A stretch of DNA of 64,000 nucleotides, taken from Halomonas alkalicola. Its GTDB lineage: Bacteria > Pseudomonadota > Gammaproteobacteria > Pseudomonadales > Halomonadaceae. Below are positions 1 to 10,074 of the stretch, one piece after another (within the stretch, counting starts at the first letter, position 1; every line of letters starts with the position of its first letter). Where the stretch lies: contig NZ_CP131913.1 in the NCBI RefSeq assembly GCF_030704205.1, positions 682,001-746,000 on the forward strand, in the 5' to 3' direction. The position numbers were made by a program, and so were the translations under genes. The notes beneath the pieces are model-generated. The model was not told the DNA's origin and ran no database searches. It saw only the letters and a program-made list of their open reading frames with translations.

Positions 1-1724
1 TCGAGATGGACGTCTCCAAGATGGAGATGGGCGACGTCATCGACGTCTACCCCTACGAGGGCAAGGTGTGCAAGCACGGCACCGACGAGGTGCTGACCAC
101 CTTCGAACTCAAGACCCAGGTGATCCTCGACGAGGTGCGCGCCGGTGGCCGTATCCCGCTGATCATCGGCCGCGGCCTGACCACCAAGGCGCGCGAGTCG
201 CTGGGGCTGCCCGCCTCCGACGTCTTCCGCCTGCCGGAGCAGCCCGCCGATACCGGCAAGGGCTACACCCTGGCCCAGAAGATGGTCGGCAAGGCCTGCG
301 GCATGGCGGGCGTGCGCCCGGGCATGTACTGCGAGCCGAAGATGACCACCGTGGGCTCCCAGGACACCACCGGCCCGATGACCCGTGACGAGCTCAAGGA
401 CCTCGCCTGCCTCGGCTTCCAGGCCGACCTGGTGATGCAGTCCTTCTGTCACACCGCTGCCTACCCGAAGCCGGTCGACGTGGACACCCACCACACCCTG
501 CCCGACTTCATCATGAACCGCGGCGGCGTCTCCCTGCGTCCGGGCGACGGCATCATCCACAGCTGGCTGAACCGCATGCTGCTGCCCGACACCGTCGGCA
601 CCGGCGGCGACTCCCACACTCGCTTCCCGCTGGGCATTTCCTTCCCGGCAGGCTCTGGCCTGGTGGCCTTCGCCGCCGCCACCGGCGTGATGCCGCTGGA
701 CATGCCGGAGTCCGTGCTGGTGCGCTTCAAGGGCAAGCGTCAGCCCGGCGTCACCCTGCGTGACCTGGTCCACGCCATCCCCTACTACGCCATCCAGAAG
801 GGGCTCTTGACCGTCGAGAAGTCCGGCAAGAAGAACGCCTTCTCCGGTCGCGTGCTGGAGATCGAGGGCCTCGAGGACCTCACCGTCGAGCAGGCCTTCG
901 AGCTCTCCGACGCCTCCGCCGAGCGCTCCGCCGCGGGCTGTACCATCCCCCTCTCCGAGGAGAGCGTGAGCGAGTACCTGAAGTCCAACATCACCCTGCT
1001 CAAGTGGATGATCGCCAACGGCTACGGTGACGAGCGCACCATCAGCCGCCGCATCCAGGGCATGGAGGAGTGGCTGGCCAACCCGAGCCTGATGCGCGCC
1101 GACAAGGACGCCGAGTACGCCGAGGTCATCGAGATCGACCTCGAGGAGCTCAAGGAGCCGGTACTCTGCGCCCCGAACGACCCGGACGACGCCCGCCTGC
1201 TGTCTGATGTGGCCGGCGAGAAGATCGACGAGGTCTTCATCGGCTCGTGCATGACCAACATCGGCCACTTCCGCGCCGCGGGCAAGCTGCTCGAGAAGCA
1301 GCCGGCCGGCAGCCTGAAGACCCGCCTGTGGCTGGCCCCGCCGACCAAGATGGACCAGCACCAGCTGACCGAGGAAGGCTACTACGGCATCTACGGTCGC
1401 GCCGGTGCGCGCATGGAGATGCCGGGCTGCTCGCTGTGCATGGGCAACCAGGCACGCGTGGCCGCCAAGTCCACCGTGGTCTCCACCTCCACCCGCAACT
1501 TCCCGAACCGCCTCGGTGACGGTGCCAACGTGTACCTCGCCTCCGCGGAGCTGGCGGCCGTGGCCGCCGTGGAAGGTCGCCTGCCCACCGTCGACGAGTA
1601 CCGCCGCTACATGGGCGAGTTCGACGCCATGGCCGGCGAGATCTATCGTTACATGAACTTCCACGAGATCGAGGAGTATCAGAACGCCGCTTCCAACGTG
1701 ATTCCCGTCACCCAGGAAGCCTGA
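1..1724 (+). CDS. acnB: Aconitate hydratase B, C-terminal two thirds (5' end outside window)
   Basis: Bifunctional aconitate hydratase/2-methylisocitrate dehydratase of the TCA cycle (citrate to isocitrate), cytosolic, with a [4Fe-4S] cluster. The frame is open from base 3, so the gene starts before the window; about 573 of the usual ~865 residues are present. The cluster cysteines are visible in GSCMTNIGH (near 1240-1260) and in CSLCMGN (near 1430-1445). The motif order and the C-terminal end fit AcnB rather than AcnA. A strong terminator follows about 70 bases after the stop. Identification is secure; only the start is missing. Confidence 0.96.
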   Translation, partial: EMDVSKMEMGDVIDVYPYEGKVCKHGTDEVLTTFELKTQVILDEVRAGGRIPLIIGRGLTTKARESLGLPASDVFRLPEQPADTGKGYTLAQKMVGKACGMAGVRPGMYCEPKMTTVGSQDTTGPMTRDELKDLACLGFQADLVMQSFCHTAAYPKPVDVDTHHTLPDFIMNRGGVSLRPGDGIIHSWLNRMLLPDTVGTGGDSHTRFPLGISFPAGSGLVAFAAATGVMPLDMPESVLVRFKGKRQPGVTLRDLVHAIPYYAIQKGLLTVEKSGKKNAFSGRVLEIEGLEDLTVEQAFELSDASAERSAAGCTIPLSEESVSEYLKSNITLLKWMIANGYGDERTISRRIQGMEEWLANPSLMRADKDAEYAEVIEIDLEELKEPVLCAPNDPDDARLLSDVAGEKIDEVFIGSCMTNIGHFRAAGKLLEKQPAGSLKTRLWLAPPTKMDQHQLTEEGYYGIYGRAGARMEMPGCSLCMGNQARVAAKSTVVSTSTRNFPNRLGDGANVYLASAELAAVAAVEGRLPTVDEYRRYMGEFDAMAGEIYRYMNFHEIEEYQNAASNVIPVTQEA

Positions 1725-1795
1725 TACCCTTAGCTTCGACTCCGATGCTCGCAACATCGAATGGCCGCCTCCGCGGCGGCCTGAGCCGATGACAG

Positions 1796-1822
1796 AAGCG
1801 CCCCTCCGGGGGCGCTTTTTTC
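1796..1822 (+). terminator. Rho-independent terminator of acnB
   Basis: A GC-rich stem (1798-1804 paired with 1809-1815, loop of 4) is followed directly by a run of six T. It lies about 70 bases after the acnB stop and before rraA, so the two genes are probably separate transcription units. Confidence 0.85.
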
Positions 1823-1929
1823 GTCTGGCCTCCCACCAAAGCCGTCCTGCCGCACCCCCGACGGCTGTGGCATCATCGGGCTGCACGCCTTTCAGCAATC
1901 AGCAACCCGAGCCGAGCAAGGAGCCCGAC

Positions 1930-2418
1930 GTGAGCCATATCATCACCCCCGATATCTGCGACGCCCACCCCGAGGTGCGCGTGCTGGACCCGCTGTTCGT
2001 CAACTTCGGCGGCCGCGATGCCTTCTGCGGGCCGATCCGCACCGTGAAGTGCTTCGAGGACAACTCCCTGGTCAAGGAAGCGGTGGCCGAGCCCGGCGAG
2101 GGCGCCGTGCTGGTGGTGGACGCCGGGGGCTCCCAGCGCTGTGCGATGCTGGGCGACATGCTGGCCGAGCAGGCCGCCGACAACGGCTGGTCGGGCGTCA
2201 TCATGTACGGCTGCGTGCGTGACGTGGACGTGCTGGCCGAGACCGAGCTCGGCGTGCAGGCGCTGGGCGCCCACCCGCGCAAGAGCGAGAAGCGCGGCGA
2301 GGGCCAGCGCGACATCCCGGTGACCTTCGCCGGTGTGACCCTATCGCCCGGCGAGTGGCTCTACGCCGACAACAACGGCATCCTGGTGGCCGATGCGCGC
2401 CTGCCGCTGGAGGGCTGA
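1930..2418 (+). CDS. rraA: Regulator of ribonuclease E activity A (RraA)
   Basis: RraA binds RNase E and inhibits its endonuclease activity, changing global mRNA decay. The 162-residue product matches the normal family length (~161). It carries the RraA core with [10 protein letters not shown] near residue 30 and the glycine-rich segment [20 protein letters not shown]. The GTG start at 1930 is chosen because AAGGAG lies 7 bases upstream (1918-1923) and the homologous N-terminus ([10 protein letters not shown]) begins there. The frame is open further upstream, but that part crosses the acnB terminator and looks non-coding. Some RraA-like proteins are oxaloacetate/HMG aldolases, but this one resembles the E. 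coli type. Confidence 0.93.
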   Translation: MSHIITPDICDAHPEVRVLDPLFVNFGGRDAFCGPIRTVKCFEDNSLVKEAVAEPGEGAVLVVDAGGSQRCAMLGDMLAEQAADNGWSGVIMYGCVRDVDVLAETELGVQALGAHPRKSEKRGEGQRDIPVTFAGVTLSPGEWLYADNNGILVADARLPLEG

Positions 2419-2441
2419 GGCCCGCCTTCGCCCTTCCCCGC

Positions 2442-2464
2442 GCGGGCGGCCCCTTGCCGCCCGC
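2442..2464. terminator. Hairpin after rraA, possible terminator
   Basis: A perfect 9-bp GC-rich stem (2442-2450 with 2456-2464) with a 5-base loop sits 23 bases after rraA. No T-run follows, so it may only weakly terminate or may stabilise the 3' end. Confidence 0.4.
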
Positions 2465-2512
2465 TGCCCGAGGGTGTCACCCTAGGGGCATGACCATGAC
2501 GCCGAACGCCCC

Positions 2513-4396
2513 ATGCTGGCCCTCTCTCAGCTGAGCCGGGACGTGCTGCGCACCCTGCGCGAGCACCTGCGGCCGCTGATCGTCTACCACTTCTTCTTCA
2601 CCCTGCTGGCCTCGCTGCTGCTGCTGCCGGCGGTGGCCTGGAGCCTGACCCGGCTGCTCGGCCAGTTCGGGCGCCCGGTGATCACCAACGCCGAGCTCAT
2701 CGATATCCTGATGAGTGCCGGCGGCGCCCTCTGGCTGCTGGCCGCCATCGGCCTCACCTTCCTGGTGCTCTACCTGCAGCAGGCCGGGATGATCCTGGTG
2801 GCGGCGCGCCCCCGGGACAACCACGTGCGTCTGGCCTTCGAGGCGCTCTGGTGGACCCTGCGCCGCCTGCCGCAGCTGGCAGCCCTGGTGGTGGTCCAGG
2901 TGGGCAGCCACCTGCTGCTGGTCATTCCGGTGGCCTTTGCCATTGCCTGGCTCTACGGCACCTTCCTCGGCGGGCTGGACCCCTACTACGTGCAGCGGGT
3001 GCGCCCGCCGGCACTGTGGCAGTTCCTGGCCATCGGCCTGCCCCTGGTGGTGGTCTGGGCGGCCATCGCCGCGACCCTCTACTTCCGCTGGATCCTCGCC
3101 CTGCCGCTGGTGGCGCTGGAGGGCCTCTGGCCCCGCCAGGCCCTCAAGCGCAGCCACCGGCTGACCCATGGCCGCAAGGGCCCCATCGCCCTGGCGGTGA
3201 TCGCCCTGCTGCTGCTGATCATCGCCCTACCGCTGGTCGCTACCCTGCTCTTCGACCGGCTCTTCACACCGATGCTGTGGTGGCTGCCGGAGCGCAACGC
3301 CGTGCTGGTGCCGGCCACCCTGGCCTACCTCACCGCCTACGTGCTGGTGACCCTGGCTATCACCTTCGTCGGTATCGCCGCCAACGCCCTGCTCTCGGCC
3401 TGCCTCACCCTGCGCCTGGCGCACCGCGAGCCGCGCCCCGCGCCGCCGCCCAAGGGCGCCCACCCCGGGCGCCTGGCCTGGGCGCTGGAGATCGGGGTGA
3501 TCGTCTTCGCCCTCTCCCAGGCATGGCTGATCGTCAACAGCTTCGAGCTGCGCGACGAGGTCGCCAATATCGCCCACCGCGGCAGCTCCATGGCCGCCCC
3601 GGAGAATACCCTGGCGGCGGTGGAGCAGGCGATACAGGACGGCGCCGACTACGTGGAGATCGACGTGCGCCTCACCGCCGACGACGAGGTGGTGCTGTAC
3701 CACGACCGCAGCCTCACTCGCCTGACCGGCGACCCGCGTAACCTCGGCGAGCTGACCCGGGAGGAGCTGGCCGTCTTCGACGTGGGCAGCTGGTTCGGCG
3801 ACGCCTTCCAGGGGGAGCGGATCCCGGGGCTCGACGAGACCCTGGCCGCGGTGCGCGGTCGCAACGCCCTGATGATCGACATGAAGCCGGACCCTGGCCG
3901 CGAGGTGGCCCTGGTGGAGGGAGTGATCGCCGCCCTGCGCGAGGAGTCGGCCCGGCGCCAGGCCTGCCACGACGAGGCCGCAGACGCCGAGGCGGCCGCG
4001 GCCTGCGGGAGCGTGGACGTGGTCGGAGAGACCCGCGTGGCCACCATGTCGGCGGCCCTGGTAGAGGAGATTCGCGCCCGGGAGCCCGAGCTCAGGGTGA
4101 CCCTGCTGGCCCAGCTGATCCTGCCCGGCACCCTGGACCGGCGCGGCTTCGATGCCCTGGGGCTGCGCCACAACCGCATCACCGATAACGAGATTCGCCT
4201 GGCGCGCTACTACGGCTACGAGGTGCACGCCTGGACCATCAATGACCGCGCCCGGATGTCTCAGCTGATCGACCTGGGCGTCGACGCCATCATCACCGAC
4301 CGCCCGGAGCTGCTCGCCGAGCTGCTGGACGACCGCCGCGAACTCGGCGACGGTGCCCTGCTGCTGGTCAAGCTGCGCAACTGGCTTCGCCGTTAA
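2513..4396 (+). CDS. Membrane-anchored glycerophosphodiester phosphodiesterase
   Basis: The 627-residue protein has two parts. Residues ~20-340 hold several hydrophobic helices, like the GDPD-associated membrane domain. Residues ~355-600 are a GDPD catalytic domain opening with IAHRGSSMAAPENT and containing EIDVRLTADDEVVLYHD, the conserved His, Glu and Asp residues of the family. It should hydrolyse glycerophosphodiesters to glycerol-3-phosphate and an alcohol at the inner membrane. It is convergent with ggt. Its last ~30 codons and stop are repeated in a 113-bp tandem duplication just downstream. The ribosome site before ATG 2513 is weak. Substrate range is not readable from sequence. Confidence 0.88.
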   Translation: MLALSQLSRDVLRTLREHLRPLIVYHFFFTLLASLLLLPAVAWSLTRLLGQFGRPVITNAELIDILMSAGGALWLLAAIGLTFLVLYLQQAGMILVAARPRDNHVRLAFEALWWTLRRLPQLAALVVVQVGSHLLLVIPVAFAIAWLYGTFLGGLDPYYVQRVRPPALWQFLAIGLPLVVVWAAIAATLYFRWILALPLVALEGLWPRQALKRSHRLTHGRKGPIALAVIALLLLIIALPLVATLLFDRLFTPMLWWLPERNAVLVPATLAYLTAYVLVTLAITFVGIAANALLSACLTLRLAHREPRPAPPPKGAHPGRLAWALEIGVIVFALSQAWLIVNSFELRDEVANIAHRGSSMAAPENTLAAVEQAIQDGADYVEIDVRLTADDEVVLYHDRSLTRLTGDPRNLGELTREELAVFDVGSWFGDAFQGERIPGLDETLAAVRGRNALMIDMKPDPGREVALVEGVIAALREESARRQACHDEAADAEAAAACGSVDVVGETRVATMSAALVEEIRAREPELRVTLLAQLILPGTLDRRGFDALGLRHNRITDNEIRLARYYGYEVHAWTINDRARMSQLIDLGVDAIITDRPELLAELLDDRRELGDGALLLVKLRNWLRR

Positions 4397-4533
4397 TCGC
4401 TCATCACCACCCCTTCCCGGGGCTGCTCGCCGAGCTGCTGGACGACCGCCGCGAACTCGGCGACGGCGCCCTGCTGCTGGTGAAACTGCGCAACTGGCTG
4501 CGCCGTTAATCGCCCATCACCACCCCTTCCCGG
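4308..4533. repeat. 113-bp direct tandem duplication at the GDPD/ggt convergent junction
   Basis: Bases 4308-4420 are repeated at 4421-4533 with about six mismatches. Each copy contains the end of the phosphodiesterase frame, its TAA, and the last bases of ggt. The first copy supplies the phosphodiesterase stop (4394-4396) and the second supplies the ggt stop, so both genes stay intact. Most differences are silent in the phosphodiesterase reading frame. Confidence 0.93.
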
Positions 4534-6347
4534 CGCGGGTCGGCGCCGCCGAAGAAGCCCGTCTCGGTGCGCTGGATCGCCTGCAGCCCGCTGACCAGCT
4601 CGCGCTCGCTGGCCTCGTGGCCGCGGGCGTTGAGCGCCTCCAGGGTCGCGGACGGGAAGCGCCCCTCCTCCAGGAACACCGGCCCACCCAGGGTGATGGC
4701 GTGGGGCAGGTTCAGGGCCTCCTGGGCATCCAGCCCCCAGTCGAGCATGGCCACCAGCGCCTTGGCGGTGTAGTGGATGATCGCCGCCCCACCGGGGGAG
4801 CCGAGGCTCGCCACCAGCTCGCCGCGGCTGTCGCCGTCGCGCGCAAAGACCAGGGTCGGGCTCATGCTGGAGCGCGGCCGCTTGTTCGCCTCCACCCGGT
4901 TGGCGATGGGTTGGCCCGCCTCATCCTGCGGAGTGAAGGAGAAGTCGGTGAGCTCGTTGTTGAGCAGGTAGCCGCCGGCCAGCCCCGTGCCGCCATCGGC
5001 GAGGATCCGCGAGCCGAAGGCGGCCTCGATGGTGGTGGTCATGGCCAGGGCATTGCCATGCTCGTCGATGATGCTGATATGGCTGGTGCCGTACTCCGGC
5101 TGCTCGGGCTGGCTGGCCCAGGCGGTGGCGAGCTCGCCCGGATTGCCGGGCTCGGCGCCGCCGCTACCGAGGCTCTCCTCGCCGATGAGCCCCGCACGCA
5201 GCGCCAGGTAGTCGGGGGCGAGCATCACCGACCAGTCGCCGCCGGGGGCCTCCACGAAGTCCGGGTCGCCGATGTAGTGGCCGCGGTCGGCGAAGGCCAG
5301 CCGCGAGGCCTCGAGGAACTGGTGCAGCCAGGGCTCGCCGGGCACGCCCTCCTCCAGAGGAGTCTCCACCTCGGGCAGGTGCTCCAGGATGCCGAGGATC
5401 TGCATCACGGTGAGGTGGCCCGAGGAGGGCGGCGGGAAGCCGCAGATCTCGTAGGCCTGCCAGGCGGTGCAGATCGGGTCGCGCCGCTTCGCCTCGTAGC
5501 CGGCCAGGTCCTCCGCGGTGATGGCGCCAGCACGACTGTGGTGGCCCTGCACCCGGGCCACCAGGTCCTCGGCGATCGGCCCCTCGTGCAGGGCCCGGCT
5601 TCCGTGCTCGGCGATCTCGCGCAGGATGGCGGCCAGGGCCGGGTTCTTCAGCGTCACCCCCGCCTCGAGCGGCTCGCCGTTCGGGTAGTAGAAGGCGCTG
5701 CCCAGGGGATCGTCGCGCAGCGGCTGCTCGCTTTCGAGGCTGGTGGCCAGTCGCGGGCTCACCGTGAAGCCCTCCTCGGCCAGCCGGATCGCCGGGCCGA
5801 AGAGCTCCGCCCAGGGCAGCCGGCCGTGCTCGGCGTGGGCCAGCTCCAGCATGCGCACGGTGCCGGGCACCCCCCCCACCGAGAGACCGCTGGCGGCGGC
5901 GGCCTCCATGAAGGGCATCGGCTCGCCCTCCTCGTCGAGGAAGAGCTCGCCGTTGACGGCGGCCGGCGCGGTCTCGCGGCCGTCATAGGCGGCCACCTCG
6001 TCACCGTCGTGGTGCATCAAAAAGGCGCCGCCGCCGATCCCGCTGGACTGGGGCTCCACCAGGGTCAGCACCATCTGCACGGCCACCGCGGCGTCGATGG
6101 CGCTGCCGCCGGCCCTCAGCACCTGGTAGCCGGCGTCGGTGGCCAGCGGGTTGGCGGCGGCCACCGCGAAGCGCTCCGTGGCCCAGCCGGGCTTCTCCTG
6201 TGTCTCGGAGGCGACCTCGGGGGCGATGGCCGGCAGGTCGTACTGAAAGGCCACTTCGGCCTGGGCCGCGAGCGGCAGGCCAAGCATCAGGGCGGCAGTC
6301 ACCGGCAACAGCAGGCGGCGGCGGAAGGGAACGGCGGGCAGGGTCAT
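4506..6347 (-). CDS. ggt: Gamma-glutamyltransferase
   Basis: Periplasmic Ntn-hydrolase that cleaves glutathione and other gamma-glutamyl compounds. The 613-residue precursor starts with a signal peptide (basic MTLPAVPFRRR, hydrophobic core, AQA cleavage site near residue 29). The autocleavage/nucleophile threonine is in GTSHISIIDEHGNALAMTT, which starts the small subunit. GGGAFLMHHD and the NKRPRSSMSPT segment are also conserved family features. ATG 6347 is chosen because AAGGAG lies 7 bases upstream (complement of 6355-6360) and the signal peptide begins there; an ATG six codons further upstream lacks this. Its stop overlaps the second copy of the 113-bp duplication. Confidence 0.93.
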   Translation of the reverse strand: MTLPAVPFRRRLLLPVTAALMLGLPLAAQAEVAFQYDLPAIAPEVASETQEKPGWATERFAVAAANPLATDAGYQVLRAGGSAIDAAVAVQMVLTLVEPQSSGIGGGAFLMHHDGDEVAAYDGRETAPAAVNGELFLDEEGEPMPFMEAAAASGLSVGGVPGTVRMLELAHAEHGRLPWAELFGPAIRLAEEGFTVSPRLATSLESEQPLRDDPLGSAFYYPNGEPLEAGVTLKNPALAAILREIAEHGSRALHEGPIAEDLVARVQGHHSRAGAITAEDLAGYEAKRRDPICTAWQAYEICGFPPPSSGHLTVMQILGILEHLPEVETPLEEGVPGEPWLHQFLEASRLAFADRGHYIGDPDFVEAPGGDWSVMLAPDYLALRAGLIGEESLGSGGAEPGNPGELATAWASQPEQPEYGTSHISIIDEHGNALAMTTTIEAAFGSRILADGGTGLAGGYLLNNELTDFSFTPQDEAGQPIANRVEANKRPRSSMSPTLVFARDGDSRGELVASLGSPGGAAIIHYTAKALVAMLDWGLDAQEALNLPHAITLGGPVFLEEGRFPSATLEALNARGHEASERELVSGLQAIQRTETGFFGGADPRREGVVMGD

Positions 6348-6467
6348 GGACAGGCTCCTTGTCACGATCGGGTCAGCGGGAGACTGTCAGCATAGACGAA
6401 AGACGCCCGGCCGACTGGAGGTCGACCGGGCGAGAAAAGCCTATCAATGTTTTACTCGGGCTGACCT

Positions 6468-6564
6468 GGCGACAAGCCTCAGAGGAGGCGCTGTGAACCC
6501 TTCCCTGGGCGCTACCGACGCCATCCCTGGCGTAGGACCTCCTCTTCGGCTTGCCCCCAGCGCC
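6468..6564. repeat. Dispersed structured repeat, copy 1
   Basis: A 97-bp sequence that recurs at 11317-11413 in the same orientation with about 14 mismatches. The outer arms (around 6473-6486 and 6537-6554) are imperfect inverted repeats and the inner hairpin ACGCCA-TCCC-TGGCGT (6518-6533) is perfect. Another perfect hairpin follows at 6559-6576. It lies between the 3' end of ppsA and the start of ggt and carries no coding signal. Confidence 0.85.
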
Positions 6565-6598
6565 CTCGCGGGCGCTGTACTGACGCCAAGTTTAGCGC

Positions 6599-8971
6599 TT
6601 AGCCCAGGGTTTCCCCGGCAAGCATGAACCAGGTCTCCAGCACCGCATCGGGATTGAGGGAGACGGAGTCGATGCCCTGCTCCATCAGCCACTTGGCGAG
6701 GTCCGGGTGATCCGACGGGCCCTGGCCGCAGATGCCGACGTACTTGCCCTGGGCCTTGCAGGCCTGGATGGCCATGGCCAGCAGCTTCTTGACCGCCGGA
6801 TTACGCTCGTCGAAGAGGTGGGCGACGATGCCGGAGTCGCGATCCAGCCCCAGGGTGAGCTGGGTCAGGTCGTTGGAACCGATGGAGAAGCCGTCGAAGT
6901 GCTCGAGGAAGTCGTCGGCCAGCAGGGCGTTGGCCGGCAGCTCGCACATCATGATGACCTTGAGGTCATGCTCGCCGCGCTTGAGGCCGTTGGCGGCGAG
7001 CAGCTCGACCACCTGGCGGGCCTCGTCGGGGGTGCGCACGAAGGGCACCATGACCTCGACGTTGGTCAGGCCCATCTCCTCGCGTACCCGCTTCAGCGCC
7101 CGGCACTCCAGCTCGAAGCAGGGGCGGAAGGTCTCGGAGATGTAGCGGGCGGCGCCGCGGAAGCCGAGCATGGGGTTCTCTTCGCCGGGCTCGTAGAGCT
7201 TGCCGCCGATCAGGTTCTCGTACTCGTTGGACTTGAAGTCCGATAGGCGCACGATCACCCGCTGGGGGTAGAAGGCGGCGGCCAGGGTGCTGATACCCTC
7301 GACCAGCTTGTCGACGTAGAAGTCCACGGGGCTCGCATAGCCGGCGATGCGCAGGTCGATGGTCTGCTGCAGGTCGGCGGGGAGGCTGTCGTACTCGAGC
7401 AGCGCCCTGGGGTGCACGCCGATCATGCGGTTGATGATGAACTCCAGGCGCGCCAGGCCGACGCCGGCATTGGGCAGGCTGGCGAAGCCGAAGGCGCGGT
7501 CGGGGTTGCCGACGTTCATCATGATCTTGAAGGGGATCTCGGGCATGGCATCGACGCTGGTCACGCTGCGGTCGAAGGCCAGCAGCCCCTCGTAGACGTG
7601 GCCGGTGTCGCCCTCGGCGCAGGAGACGGTGACGTCGCGGCCGTCGGCGAGCACCTCGGTGGCATCGCCGCAGCCCACCACGGCGGGAATGCCGAGCTCT
7701 CGGGCGATGATCGCCGCGTGGCAGGTGCGCCCGCCGCGGTTGGTGACGATGGCCGAGGCGCGCTTCATGATCGGCTCCCAGTCGGGGTCGGTCATGTCGG
7801 TGACCAGGACGTCACCGCTCTGCACCTTCTCCATGTCCTCCGGGGAGAACACCACCCTGACGGTGCCCTGGCCGATGCGCTGGCCGATGGCGCGGCCGGA
7901 GATCAGGTTGCGCCCCTTCTCCTTGAGCTGGAAGCGCTCCAGCTTGCCCCCCTCCTGTTGGGAAACCACGGTCTCCGGGCGGGCCTGGACGATGTAGAGC
8001 TCGCCGTCGTCGCCGTCAAGGGCCCACTCGATGTCCATGGGGCGCTGGTAGTGCTGCTCGATGGTCACCGCCTGGCGGGCCAGGGCCATCACCTGCTCGT
8101 CGCCGATGCAGAAGCGGCCGCGCTCCTTGAGCGGCACCTCGACGGTCTCGACGGACTTGCCGGCGCTGGCCTCCTTGCCGTAGACCATCTTGATCAGCTT
8201 GGAGCCCAGGTTGCGGCGCAGCACCGCCGGGCGGCCGGCGGCCAGGGTGGGCTTGTGGACGTAGAACTCGTCGGGGTTCACGGCGCCCTGCACCACGGTC
8301 TCGCCGAGGCCCCAGGAGGCGGTGACGAAGACAGCGTCGCGATAGCCGGACTCGGTGTCCAGGGTGAACATCACGCCTGACGCGCCGGTCTCGGAGCGCA
8401 CCATCTTCTGGACGCCGGCGGAGAGCGCCACGTTCTCATGGGCGTAGCCGCGGTGCACCCGGTAGGAGATGGCGCGGTCGTTGAACAGCGAGGCGAACAC
8501 CTCATGCACGGCGCGCTTGATGTTGTCGAAGCCCTCGATGTTGAGGAAGGTCTCCTGCTGGCCGGCGAAGGAGGCGTCCGGCAGGTCCTCGGCGGTGGCC
8601 GAGGAGCGCACCGCCACCTTGAGGTTGGGGTGCCGGACGAGGAGCTGGTCGTAGGCGCTGCGCAGGTGCTGCTCGAAGGCGGGCGGCAGCGGCGTGTCGA
8701 TGATCCACTGGCGGATCTCGGCGCCGGTGCGGGCCAGGGCCGTCACGTCATCCACGTCCAGGGTGGCAAGCGCGGCGTTGATGCGCTCGTTGAGCCCCTC
8801 GTGGGAGAGGAATTCGCGGTAGGCGTGGGCAGTGGTGGCGAAGCCGCCGGGCACGGTGACCCCGGCGCCGGCCAGGTTGGAGATCATCTCGCCGAGGGAG
8901 GCGTTCTTGCCCCCTACGCGCTCTACATCGTCCATGCCCAGCTCTTCGAACCACAGAATGTAATCGTCCAC
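6599..8971 (-). CDS. ppsA: Phosphoenolpyruvate synthase
   Basis: Converts pyruvate + ATP + water to PEP + AMP + phosphate for gluconeogenesis. The 790-residue length is normal. Domains in order: N-terminal ATP-binding PPDK domain ([11 protein letters not shown] near residue 20), swivelling phosphohistidine domain with the catalytic His in [21 protein letters not shown], and a C-terminal PEP/pyruvate barrel ending with CGQGPSDHP. The start is GTG (complement of 8969-8971) behind a G-rich ribosome site. It is divergent from ppsR, whose product controls it, which supports both assignments. Confidence 0.97.
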   Translation of the reverse strand: MDDYILWFEELGMDDVERVGGKNASLGEMISNLAGAGVTVPGGFATTAHAYREFLSHEGLNERINAALATLDVDDVTALARTGAEIRQWIIDTPLPPAFEQHLRSAYDQLLVRHPNLKVAVRSSATAEDLPDASFAGQQETFLNIEGFDNIKRAVHEVFASLFNDRAISYRVHRGYAHENVALSAGVQKMVRSETGASGVMFTLDTESGYRDAVFVTASWGLGETVVQGAVNPDEFYVHKPTLAAGRPAVLRRNLGSKLIKMVYGKEASAGKSVETVEVPLKERGRFCIGDEQVMALARQAVTIEQHYQRPMDIEWALDGDDGELYIVQARPETVVSQQEGGKLERFQLKEKGRNLISGRAIGQRIGQGTVRVVFSPEDMEKVQSGDVLVTDMTDPDWEPIMKRASAIVTNRGGRTCHAAIIARELGIPAVVGCGDATEVLADGRDVTVSCAEGDTGHVYEGLLAFDRSVTSVDAMPEIPFKIMMNVGNPDRAFGFASLPNAGVGLARLEFIINRMIGVHPRALLEYDSLPADLQQTIDLRIAGYASPVDFYVDKLVEGISTLAAAFYPQRVIVRLSDFKSNEYENLIGGKLYEPGEENPMLGFRGAARYISETFRPCFELECRALKRVREEMGLTNVEVMVPFVRTPDEARQVVELLAANGLKRGEHDLKVIMMCELPANALLADDFLEHFDGFSIGSNDLTQLTLGLDRDSGIVAHLFDERNPAVKKLLAMAIQACKAQGKYVGICGQGPSDHPDLAKWLMEQGIDSVSLNPDAVLETWFMLAGETLG

Positions 8972-9240
8972 GGAACCCCCTTGGCTTACGACGACAGGTG
9001 GTCATGCCAGGAGGCATGACGGGATGGTCGGCACTCTACCAAGCGAGGGCCATATTCGCCATTGGTCTAACAGCGAAGTCGCTGGAGGATTTTTACAAGA
9101 ACGGCCGCTTTTCACGGATTCCTGTAGTCGACTAACCAAGTGGCCGGACGGCCGATGCTTGTGGCAGGCGGCGCGGGCACCGACAATAGGGCCCGCTGCC
9201 TTTACTACCTTTTCCATTCACTTGCTGCGACGACACCGAC

Positions 9241-10074
9241 ATGACCCGTACCGCCTTCTTCATCTCCGATGGCACCGGCATCACCGCCGAGAGCCTGGGC
9301 CGCAGCCTGCTGGCACAGTTCGAGAACGTCGAGATCCGCATGGTCACCAAGCCCTACATCGATTCGGTCGAGAAGGCCATGAACCTGGTGGAGGTGATCA
9401 ACGGCACCGCGGTGCACGATGGCGAGAAGCCGATCATCATCGACACCATCGTCGACAGCGCCATCCGCGACGTGATCCGCCAGGCCGAGGGCTTCAAGGT
9501 CGACATCTTCTCGACCTTCCTGGAGCCCCTCGAGCAGGAGCTCGCCACCCGCTCCAGCTACAGCGTGGGACGCACCCACGCCATCGGGCAGGACGAGGTC
9601 TACATGGACCGCATCCACTCGGTGCACTTCGCCCTGGACAACGACGACGGCGCCCGTACCCACCAGTACGACAAGGCCGACGTGATCCTGGTCGGGGTTT
9701 CGCGCTGCGGCAAGACCCCCACCTCGCTCTACCTGGCGCTGCAGTTCGGCGTCCGCGCCGCCAACTACCCGCTCACCGAGGATGACCTCGACGAGGATGG
9801 CGTCCTCAAGCTGCCGAAGGCCCTGGCGCCCCACCGCCACAAGCTGTTCGGGCTGACCATCGACCCGCGCCGGCTGGCGGCGATCCGCCACGAGCGCCGG
9901 CCCAACAGCCGCTACAGCTCCATGGACCAGTGCATGCAGGAGGTCGGCCAGGCCGAGGGGCTCTATCGCCAGCTGCATATCCCCTTCATCGACACCACCC
10001 GCTTCTCGGTGGAGGAGATCTCCACCCGCATGATCGCCGAAATGGGCCTGACCCGCCGTTTCTCTCCCCGCTAA
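9241..10074 (+). CDS. ppsR: PEP synthase regulatory protein (kinase/pyrophosphorylase)
   Basis: DUF299-family bifunctional enzyme that inactivates PEP synthase by ADP-dependent threonine phosphorylation and reactivates it by Pi-dependent dephosphorylation. The 277-residue product starts [19 protein letters not shown], the family hallmark, and has a P-loop-like [15 protein letters not shown] near residue 155. It is divergent from ppsA across about 270 bases, the expected arrangement. Its TAA overlaps the stop of the convergent CoA-transferase gene. Confidence 0.96.
   Translation: MTRTAFFISDGTGITAESLGRSLLAQFENVEIRMVTKPYIDSVEKAMNLVEVINGTAVHDGEKPIIIDTIVDSAIRDVIRQAEGFKVDIFSTFLEPLEQELATRSSYSVGRTHAIGQDEVYMDRIHSVHFALDNDDGARTHQYDKADVILVGVSRCGKTPTSLYLALQFGVRAANYPLTEDDLDEDGVLKLPKALAPHRHKLFGLTIDPRRLAAIRHERRPNSRYSSMDQCMQEVGQAEGLYRQLHIPFIDTTRFSVEEISTRMIAEMGLTRRFSPR

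Noticed and set aside
4353-6395. A 680-codon plus-strand open frame over ggt
   Set aside because: Antisense shadow of ggt, whose signal peptide and nucleophile motif are clear.
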